This document shows, one piece after another, positions 29,477-40,000 of a stretch of DNA of 64,000 nt. Source of the stretch: a virus. A program made the translations under genes and the position numbers. The stretch lies in the IMG/VR virus record IMGVR_UViG_3300028836_000025, positions 1-64,000 of that record; one strand, written 5' to 3'. Position 1 is the stretch's first letter. Every line of letters begins with the position of its first letter. A model generated the notes under the pieces. The model saw nothing but the letters and a program-made list of their open reading frames with translations, had not been told where the DNA came from and ran no database searches.

Positions 29477-30729
29477 GGTATTAGCGATACGTTTATGTCT
29501 AAATACTGGTACGCCGTCGTAGTTAACGTTTGGGCATCCATCCCTATGGTTACAAACACATAATTTCCAGCTGTTATATCACTAGTTGAAGTCATATCCG
29601 CAGAATATATATGTGAAGTGCTACTACTAGAAGTCATCTGAGATTTCGCGCGTAGCGTACATGTTGGACCAGTGGTAGTGTTCAAAGCCGGGGCGAACTC
29701 CCATAACTGTATTACGTAATTTTTACTGTACGAACTACTGCTATAAGGTCTCCCTAAAATATCAACTCTAACTTTACCCGCGGCAGGAACCCTCATAGAC
29801 CCGTAGTGTTGGATTATGGGGTTTAAATACAGTGTTGTTGAATCCACTGTTCCTCCTCCTGAAGCGGTCGTGCCGATGCTCGTGTAGTATATGTAATACG
29901 TAAGACCATATGTACTTCCGCATAATATCATAGAGCCATCTTGTGATGTGGTGTGTTGAACTCTACCACCCATAGTCATTATTGATGAAGCACCTCCACC
30001 ACCTCCACCACCAGACACTGTAGAAAACGATAACGCCCCTGCGCCATCCGTGATCAGTGCTTGGCCTGTGGTACCGTCTGCTGTGGGTAGAGTTAATGAG
30101 TAACTCGCGGCTAAATCATCATGGGCTTGTAGTGTCGTATAGTACGTGTCGCCATCCGCATAAAAGGCTAGCTTACCGTCTCCACCCCCGACGGGTCTAA
30201 TACTAGTAACACCATATATAGATGGGTTGGTATCCGCTAAATACGTAGCCCAAGACAAAGTGCCTGAACCATTGGTTTTCATAACCTGCCCGCTAGTACC
30301 ATCTCCGTTAGGTAATTCCCATAGCTGGTCTGAGGTAATGCTTATTGGTGGTTTAAACCCCACGTAATTACCCTCCAACAAAGGGGCTTCGTATAACTTT
30401 AGTTGCCCTACAGTTATAATTCCAGCACCCTCCATTTTAATATTGTCAGACTTTAAAACAATGGCGCCTGTACCATCTGGATCTATAGTGATATCTCCGT
30501 TACTCGTGGACACTATATTATTTCCATTAACGTCTAAGTCTCCACCCAGCTGTGGGGTGGTGTCATCAACCACGTCTGATGAGCCTCCTAGAGAACTATT
30601 TACACCGACTTTACCATCTGCGTCTACGACTAAGGCGCTAGTACTAGTATCTGCCCCAGTACTTTCAAAGTACACATCGTTGCGAAACCTGGTTACCCAA
30701 TCCCATATATGAGCCCCGATCCACTTCAC
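29473..30729 (-). CDS. Tail fibre protein with virion-attachment N-terminus
   Basis: GTG start at 30,729 overlaps the upstream stop (GTGA) and gives 418 residues; an ATG further upstream lies inside the previous gene. The N-terminus (KWIGAHIWDWVTRFRNDVYFE) is the conserved attachment segment of fibre proteins in many marine phages, from memory. A glycine run (SGGGGGGGA) near residue 245 joins a beta-rich shaft to a distal Thr/Ser/Tyr-rich domain that may bind the receptor. Confidence 0.75.
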   Translation of the reverse strand: MKWIGAHIWDWVTRFRNDVYFESTGADTSTSALVVDADGKVGVNSSLGGSSDVVDDTTPQLGGDLDVNGNNIVSTSNGDITIDPDGTGAIVLKSDNIKMEGAGIITVGQLKLYEAPLLEGNYVGFKPPISITSDQLWELPNGDGTSGQVMKTNGSGTLSWATYLADTNPSIYGVTSIRPVGGGDGKLAFYADGDTYYTTLQAHDDLAASYSLTLPTADGTTGQALITDGAGALSFSTVSGGGGGGGASSIMTMGGRVQHTTSQDGSMILCGSTYGLTYYIYYTSIGTTASGGGTVDSTTLYLNPIIQHYGSMRVPAAGKVRVDILGRPYSSSSYSKNYVIQLWEFAPALNTTTGPTCTLRAKSQMTSSSSTSHIYSADMTSTSDITAGNYVFVTIGMDAQTLTTTAYQYLDINVSLIP

Positions 30730-31076
30730 CCTAACATTACTTTTATAACACCCCCTATAACAGCTACGAATATAACACCTATACCCCACTCAATAACTTT
30801 CTTCCAACGAAGCACGCCCTTGAACTGGTCTATTAGTAACTCCCTTTCAGGCTCACACATCTCCCTGAAGTCAGTATTCTTGTTTGTTTGCACTATAAGC
30901 CCAGACTGTGGGTCCATAATCTTATCGTGCATTTCAGTCACTTTTACATCTAACGCGCTAACACATTGTATAATACGTTTCAGTTCCCCATTAGGTTGGT
31001 GCGCCCTTATTTCTTTAAGCGCCTCAATTATCTCTTGCATAACCTTATCTTTATTGTTCTTCACCATTATTATCAC
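30726..31076 (-). CDS. Membrane-anchored coiled-coil protein (holin-like candidate)
   Basis: A 116-aa protein with a helical, charged N-terminal two thirds and one C-terminal hydrophobic segment (about residues 97-115, IGVIFVAVIGGVIKVML). This tail-anchored layout occurs in phage lysis and tail-associated proteins. It lies between the giant virion protein and the fibre gene. No known family is confirmed. Confidence 0.55.
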   Translation of the reverse strand: MIIMVKNNKDKVMQEIIEALKEIRAHQPNGELKRIIQCVSALDVKVTEMHDKIMDPQSGLIVQTNKNTDFREMCEPERELLIDQFKGVLRWKKVIEWGIGVIFVAVIGGVIKVMLG

Positions 31077-31093
31077 TTATGTTAAGTTAAAAT

Positions 31094-34000
31094 TTAATCA
31101 TGGTAGTAACATAAACCAGAAGAACTAGATGTTTTCATCTTACACCTTTTACCGTCTTTCTTAACGTGACTACATTGTGTTTTCTTACCCGTGGTGTTTT
31201 GTTTTACTTTTTGGTGTATTGTGCAGAACGTCCCGTTACCCACGGGTTTTAAAGAGCATCTCTCTCCAGCTTTATTTACAGCGGCGCACGTAGTCTTTTT
31301 ACCTTTCTTTCTTTCCTGCTTTTGATCTTTAATGAAACCCTCTTCTATAGCCGCTTCTTCAGCTTCTTTTTCAATTGCCCTTTCAATTTTCTTTTTTTCT
31401 TTTCTCTCTTCTTTTTCTACTGCTTTAATTTCTTTAACCTCCCCTTTTGCTGCAACGACATCTTGGTTTTTAATACCAAAACTCCACTTGCTCCACCCTA
31501 AGAGCATAGCCACTCTTTTCCATGTCTCGTGTTCCGCGTCTAATGACTCTGATATGTTCTGAACTTTATTATACACCCTACTTAGCGGTAGGTTTGTCAC
31601 TGCCTCGGTTCCGCTGAAGGCAGCATCGTATATAGGGTTATCTATATCTGCCTTGCTCATATGGTCGATTACATCTTTATTGTATTCCCATGTTTTTAAA
31701 CCGCTGTATATTTTTCTAGCTTTAATACCTATTGGCGGAGACATGTTGAGACCCTCTATCACTACGTTGCCCCAGTCTGGGTCTGTGTAGAAAACCCCAT
31801 CATCCATTTTCTCGCTCTCCTTCATGAACTTCAAGATAACGTTTTTAATCGTTGCCACACCTACTCCAGCGATACCTGACCCACGTAGTATAGTGTCTAT
31901 CATACCGTTAATAACCTTCTCTTTTTTCTTATCTGTGATCTGATCCTCTTCGTCGTCGCTAAATAACGCCGCGAACAAAGCTTGCTGCAACCCGTAGAAA
32001 ATCATATTTTGAATAGTCCCGTAGTACACTATCCTAGATATATTAGCTTTCGTATCTCCCCTACCGTTAACTAAATCTAAAGTGGCTTTCTTAATTAACC
32101 TATTGTACTGCATAGGCGTGTTCTGGAAAGCAAGTATAAACTTACCAAGAGGTGATGCTTGCTGCTGAGATATTTTATCTTCTCTAGTAGACTGCTGAGT
32201 TTCCTCCGCTATCTCCATCATGTCCTCAAACGCTTTTGTCTCGGCTTCGGCCTGCATCATACCCTCTTTTAGGTATGTCTTAATCCTATTTCTATATAAG
32301 GTCGCACCGCCAGTAGCGATAGCAAAACTATCTGCCACCTGAGTTGGCGTAAAACCAAGTTGTAGTAAGTACGCAGTAGCGGCTTTGAATTTATTATTCG
32401 AGTCTTTTACTTGAGCCAATAGCTCTGCGGCATTAACATCTGTCTGTATACCCGATCGTCTCTGTTTTAAAAACGGAGAGTTCATTATCATTGCCACGTC
32501 CTTCCAGTACTGAGGCTGGTTGGCAAACGCTCCAGCTGCTTTAAGCATATTGTTATCGCTCCAGTTAACGAAGTTAACATTAGAGATCATCTGCAACATC
32601 GCAGATCTAGCGTTCAAGAACATCGTTGTACCTATAGAACCATGTATCCAGTTGGTAAAGTTATTCACTATCCTTCCACCCTTCGATCTGGTACCGCCAT
32701 TCTCCATCCGCCACAAGCTATCCTCTAAAGCTTCTCTAAAATTAGAACCGTATACAGCTTCAATTTTATTCATGTTAGCTTCAGGGAATATAATATTCTT
32801 ATTATCCACCCATTGTTGTAGGTGTGTACCTCTAGCTGCGTCTAATGCTTCTTTTAAATCTAAAGCCATATTCCCTCCAGTCCAATGAGCACCGGGGTCG
32901 ACCATTCCACCTGCGGCATCGCTAACAGAATTAACACCTTGGGCGAACGCTAACGCTTGTGCGTTAGATTCAACAGCGTTTACTAACGCGGTGGCGTCCG
33001 CTTTGGATAGTCCAGGTATATCAAGACCCGCTTTGGCCCAGTTGTATACTCTTATAGCGTCTTCATACGCATACTCTGTACCGGGCACTTTCTTATTAAG
33101 CTTCTTCCTTACGTCAGGCATAGCCTTCCTAAGCTTTTTCATATCGCTAGCAGCTTGTTGCTGCATTATCTTATGCCGCCTCATACCTTTTGAAAACGGG
33201 TCAAATAGGTTTTCTTTAAACCAAGCGTGATGCTTATCCCCTTGTTTCCCTTTACCCATGAAAGCGTACATAAGCCCCGCGAAGTCATCGGCTGATGGCG
33301 GAACAAAGAACTTAAATTTACCTTTGTTTTTACCACGTTGTCTAGCTTTTGCCGCCGAGAACTTTTTATGTCTACCTACACCTTTAGTTTGTTCTAATAT
33401 AATATCTAAATCAAGAGCTCCCTCATCTATGATATCGGACATCTTCTTCCCTCCAGTCTGGCTGAACTTGATCTTAGCCTGTTGGACTTTGCCTTTAACG
33501 TCAAAGCGGTTAAGCATAGCTTTAACTGGTCTATTAACGTAGTAAGATGGCCCCCTCTTTATCTGATAATCGGGTTTTGATATTATAAAAGTTCCACTTT
33601 TATACTTTGTGTCCTTTCCATAATATTTTAACTCTGCGCGACTCAAGCCTACTTCATCCCACTCCCATCCTAACTTACTAGCCCAGAACTTTGTTAACCT
33701 ACTATAAAGTCTAGTTCTACTTGTTTCTTTTGAAGCAAATGTAATAGCATCAACTTCGTTATTCTTTATAAAATCAAAAACACCATTCGACACAATACTT
33801 ATAACTTCATGCGCACGACCTGTGTCCAGGATTTCCATTCCTGTCTTGCTGCTTGGTTTAGCACCTTCTAGTAAAGCGAACTCCAAATACCACTGACCTC
33901 CCCCGCCCGGTTCTTTTAGCGTTATGCGGTAGTGGTTATCGCCCACCTTAAAGTTAGCGTGATTATACGTCCCGAAATTTGTTTCCGTCCACTTCAAGTC

Positions 34001-37000
34001 ACGCTTAGTGTTCATACTAAACTTGATCTTAGCCTGTTGGACTTTGTTCTTAACCTCGAGTTTATTTAAAGTCGCTTTGACAGCTTGAACATTTTGTATA
34101 GCGTCGTCCGCGAAATAGAAATCGTTGTACCCTTCTCCAACCTTCTCTGCTATCCAGTTAGCTTTTGCCGATGCTTCTGATCTACCTAAACCCACGATGT
34201 TCTTAAGCGGTATATTTAAACCCTGCGCGTCTAAGAACTGTTTGATAGCCTTAGCAGACTCAGGGGCTCTAGCAGTTAGAATGAACATGTCATCTGCTCC
34301 AAACTTGCCATAAAGCTTCATGGCTTTATTAAACAGCGGGGCTGTCTCACCTTTAACAACTTTGTTAAACTCCGAGAAGTCGAACTTAACACCTTGAGCT
34401 AATAGATCTCCACCTTGCTTTGCGAACTCCTCTGCGTTTAATTTACCTTTAGTTCCATCAGGAAGAGTGTAAAGCACATTTGATTTAGTTGTAGCCAACG
34501 TATCGTCGAAGTCTAGTACTGTAATACCCTTACTAGATTTAGAAAACATCACGTGAACTGGGTCACCTTCCATGTCAGTGAACGTCCGAGCTCTATCTGC
34601 ATACTGCATAGGGAGTAAACCTTGCCCATCACCGTAATCAACTCGTGATCCAACGAATGCCCCATTGTTATACTCCCTAACCGTAATTAGAGAACTTGCA
34701 AAATGATCTCCGGTGTTGACGAGCTGTTGTGGACTGAGATGCTCCTCTGTAATACCATGAAGTTCACCATCCTTGTTATAACGCTCAACAGATTCTAGGA
34801 ACAATACAGGTTTCCGCTTCCTAATCCCAAGATCTGAAAGCGCCTCCTTAAAAGTATCACCGACGGAGCTTAAGCCATCTGGAGTATAAGTACTCCACAC
34901 CTCTATCTTGCCGCTCTCTACACTACCTCTAGTGGCACCATAAACAGTATCTAACTTTTTACCCGTCTTCTCATCAAATGAGCCCCGCACATTTCTACCT
35001 TGACTATCAACGTGATCGTTCCCAGGTATCTCGTTGTATTTTACGTTATCCCTACTCCAAAATTCTACATCCCCAGCGTCCGAGAAACCTCCTTCCCTGC
35101 TCTCGGTTTTCATAGCTAATAACTTACCATCTTTAAATATGATCTGCTTATTCCCATACTGGTCCCAGTACTCCTCAGCGGAGTCTGTTAGTTTACCATC
35201 GGTAGATTGTACTATACACCATGGGTTAGACTTCTTACCGAAGTGCTGGTTAACCTGATCACGCACAGCAAGTAGCCCGGGGGCGGGCGGTGTACGAACA
35301 TATGGGGCGCCGGGGATTATTACGTCAGAGCGCGTGTCATCTATATCATATATAACAATGCCATTCTTTAACTCTTGTTTGTTAGTGAACGCCGCGACCT
35401 CATCAGGGTTAGTTGTCTTCTTTCCATCAACCTCCTCGCTATACTTCTCGATTATCTCGTTTGGATTTTTAAAAGAGAATGGGTCAAGTTTTTTGGCTTT
35501 AGCTAACCTCTCTGCTTCAATAACTTTAAACCCGTCTTCAGGCAAGCGAAGTTTATTATGAACCATATAGTGAAGAGCTAGTTTCTCAAACTTGCTTTTA
35601 TGCTTTGCAGCATATATAGGACTCTCCATATCTAGGTGGAACGAAGGACTATCTAACCACTTGAATAAATCATCAACAAGTCCTTTCGCGATCTTCTTGT
35701 TCCAAACGTTATGCTTGAGCCCTATGCGGTTATTTATCAACCTCTGCTCGTACTCAGCCCTATGGCTTTTAGAAAACCTTACATTAGAGTACCCGTCAGG
35801 GTTTATACCAGATGTAGCTGTTTTTATATCAGCTTCAGCTATGCTCTTTATAATTTTCCCTCTGCCAGATCTAGACGCTTTAAAAGCTTGGTCCATGACT
35901 TTAGAGTCTTTAGATCTTACAGCTATATCACGTATACTAAACTCTGTATTAGCAGCAGCCTCACCATACACCTTGCCTTTATCTTTTGGGTTAAGGCTCT
36001 CTATAGCATACAGGTCGGGGTGACCAAAAGTGGTCATGTTATAATATCGCTGAGTTGAATTGTTTCCAATGATATATCCTATAGGCATCACCTTAGTTAA
36101 TTTGACCTCACCAAAGATGTTGTCCATTGTAATAGGTATAACAGCCACCGTGTACTCTTTAAACAGTGCATTAAGATCAACGTTACCATCATTCATATAA
36201 GCGTCAGTCAATCGCATAATCATATAGTTAGTAGGTATCATATGCTCATACCTAAACTTACCTTTATACTTCTTCCCGATCTTGTCTTTGAATATGTAAC
36301 CTAGGTTAGCGGCCCTCTTTAGTGGCGACTGCATGTTGCTAGCCATACCCATCATCACCATAGCAAAATCCTCCTTATCTAGTGCTCCATCTTTAATTTG
36401 ATCCTTATAATGTTGAGCTATGTCTCTTGTAACTTGTTCAGACACCGCTGCCTGCTTCTTCCTTCCAGCGTAGTCTCTATCAACCATCGCCGCCTTAGAA
36501 GTTTCAGCTAAAAGACTAGTGTTTATTTTTTTACCATCAATAGTTTGTGTCTTTTTAAGATTCCCCGCTTCAGTAAGCTGCACATCATCCCCGAAAATCT
36601 CTTTTAAAACGTTTTTATTCCAATCTTTCTTATCTTCAAAAAACTGGTATCTTTGAGCTCCATCACCCTTAACGCCAACCTCTACAGCGACTCCATCTTT
36701 AACCACAAAGTTTCCCCTACCAATCTTAGCGCTCGTTGTGTACATCCCACTTGCGTGTATAAGCATCATCAATGCTTTTTCTTTACCATATTTTTTAACC
36801 CACTTTTCACCAAGAGTAACGATCTCAACGCGACCAGTGTTTATCTTGTCTACGTTGTCAAAGCTTTCAGCGAAGGACAAGGTTTTACCATCCCCGCCTT
36901 TTAAATCTAAAAACTCTGCTAGGTTTAGAGCTAGCTCCGCTGCCTTTACGTTATCAGTTAAATATTCGTTTAAAGTTTGTTCGGGTTTTGTATTAAGATT

Positions 37001-40000
37001 AGCGTGCCGTTTGTTTATCGCACCATACCTATTAACGATCTTAGCTATGTCTTTTCCAAGAGCGGTAACTTTACTTCTTGGATAGTGTTTACCATACACG
37101 TCTCTAACAACTTGTATTACAGCGCTCTCATCGTTAGGGTTAACTTTCTTAAGAGCCTTACTTAAAACCGGAAGGTTGTTATAAAAAGTCTTTCTCTCAA
37201 GCGGTTGAAGTTTTCTTACGGACTTACTAAACTTAACACCTGGATCCCTATCTATTTGTTTGCCTATGATAGACACTTCGTTTTCAGCTTGAACTTGTCC
37301 AGTTAAATCTAGTATGTCTGATCTACGGTTAGATACCTCAGGAGTTTGAATCGTCTCCATAGTGGCATCGAACCCAAGTTCAACACCCATCTCCATAGCT
37401 AACTTATCTTTTCTAGTACCCAACGTAGACGCACCTACCTTATACCCAAGTACATCTCCCATGTCCTGACCTCTAAAGAATGCCATAACTTTCTTAGAAC
37501 CAGGATATGGTAACTTAGTAATTAGAGTTGGACCAGATAGTCTGTTAGTATTTTTAGGTAGTAAACCCTCGCTAACTAACTTATCAACCTCCGTGGACTT
37601 AGTAATCCTTTCAGACCTAGTAAATATTCTATTTTCAGGAGCTATATTACGCTCCATCTGGAGCAGAGTTTCTTTTGGGAGAAACTTAAACACAATAGGA
37701 AAGTTCTTAGTTAAAAACTCATTATAGGTTTCACTTTTACCTATCATATCTTGGATAGGTTTTTTGAGTTCAGTTCTAAAGGCTTTTTGTAGTGCTGCTT
37801 TAAACTTCTTAGAGCTTACCTCAGGAAGCTTAGTACCGAATGTCTTCGCGACAGCTTTACGAACCTTGTCCATCATAGATTCTTCTAAACCTAATTCCGT
37901 TCTAAGTCCCGAATACTGATCTGACTCAGACTTGCCCTGTTCAACTAGTTTAGTACGCCTAGCTTGAGCAGCCATAGACATGTCCTGCTCTTCAAATGAT
38001 GTTACATCGGCGTCAGTCTCTGCTGCTATTTGAATTACCGGTGCTCCTTCAGACGTCTTAGCATCGATGTCTTTCGACCCTCTCATAGCTTCGTCAACTT
38101 TATACTCCGAGTTGTACACGTTACCAGCTTTGTTACCTATCTGGCTATTTATATACGCGAATAAGTTATCGTTCTGCTCCGGCTTAAACCTCTTTATGTG
38201 TGGTGTCATTTCAGAGTAAACCTTCTCTACGAAATCTCTTGGCACGGGTTTGACTTTGTACTTAGAAGCTATCAACGCGTCAAAGTAACCTTGCTCCTTT
38301 ATCTCTTTTATAGCCGCATCTGATCCACCTCTTCTCCAAGATTTATTTGTGTGGCTAGTTCCTAGTTCTTTAACGTTTTTAACAGCCGCTTTCTTCTGGT
38401 CGGAAGACATAGATGTTTTTGTATCATCTACTTCAACCTTACCTTTAGTTGCCTTTGCTATCCCACTACTCAAAGCACCTTTATGTATACTCTTGTTATA
38501 CTCTTTTAGAAAGCTGTACACATCTTTACCAGTGTCAAACTTTATCTGCTTAAATCCAGCAGCCCTAAGTATCGGTTTAATCACATTGCCAATCCTTTCA
38601 AACACACTCTCATTATATGTTATATCCCCATTTTGTATAGCATCCGACGCTAGAGTTATCCACTCATCAGGATTAGCCTTCATATACTCTGGGGTGTAGT
38701 TTTCACTAGCTCTTTGCTCCACCGTTGACCATTGACTTCCTATCTCTGTTTTAAGTTCACTAATAACATTCTCAGATATATCCCCAGCTTTCATAGCCTT
38801 TCTAAGTATACCGTGTAACAACTCGTGATTACCGACATTCACGGCTCCAGTAGCTCTTGCAACAGTTTTGTTTATGATGATCTTATCTCCTTTGATAAAC
38901 CCGTCTGAAGCAGCGGCTTCCTCTCCATATCGCGCTTTAATTTGATCGATAGTCAAACTGTCGTCAACCTCTAAACCATATAAAACACTATGTTTCTTTG
39001 CAAATTCTAGATTACTTTTGAATACTTTATCAGCAACACTCTCTTTAACAGCTTCAGCTGACTTCTTCCTAGCTTTAACGTCTTTAGTTCTACCGTCAAC
39101 TTTCGCGTACGTATTAATTATATCAGCAATCTGTGTTTCCACGCCCTCTAACTTAACGTCTGCGCCTGGAACAGCAAATACACCTTTCTTTTTAGTATCA
39201 CTCTCGGCTTTAGCTCGCTTCTTTTCAAGTTCTACTAAAGCTTTCCTATCGTTAATGTCATTTACCTTCGCGTCAATCTGGGTTTCTAATATCGCGTCGT
39301 TTTGTTTGGACTGCACAAAGCTGTTTAAGTTAAGATCATTCTCGACCTCGATGTTTATTTTGGCTAAATCTTCAGGCGCTGTATTTTTATTGTTCACAAT
39401 ATCTTCTACAGTTTTTCTACTAACGACTTCACCGTTTATTTTATATTTAGGTGTTTGTCCTTTTAAAGATTTATACAGTATATCAGAAACATTAACAATA
39501 CCTTTAGCTTCACCAATAGCCTCTAAAGTAGCGTCACCTAAATCAATTTCTTGACCCGCGGCGACTTGTCCTCCAACCTCACCCACAAAACCCCCACCCA
39601 TCTCAATACTTGTTGTAGCCCCCGCTACTTTAACAGCGGTTCTTTTACCAGTAGCTTTACCAAGTCTAACAATAGAACTACCTACACCCCTAGATAAACC
39701 CATAGTTAAACCTTCAATCGCCCCTATAGTTAAACCCCTAGCTAATGAAGCAGATTTTATTCTGTCTATAGCGTCTTCATCTTCTAAGATCGCCCTTACA
39801 TTCTCTTTATTAAAATCTAAATCTCCTAACTCTTCTTTTAATAAGTCGGTTAAAGTTAAACCAGTCTCCATAGCCCCCACTAAACCCGCGGTAGCTCCAG
39901 CTAAACCCCCTGTGATAGCCCCAGCCCCAGCTCCAAATACAGCACCAGGCCCAGCCCAAGCAGTTGCTAGAGCCCCAGCCCCAGCCCCAACCGTAGCGCC

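Noticed and set aside
39018-39554. A 178-codon open frame on the + strand opposite the giant gene
   Set aside because: It is an antisense shadow of Lys/Glu-rich coding on the - strand (hence its Ser/Leu/Phe-rich product) and has no context. The same applies to other + strand frames between 31,000 and 61,000.
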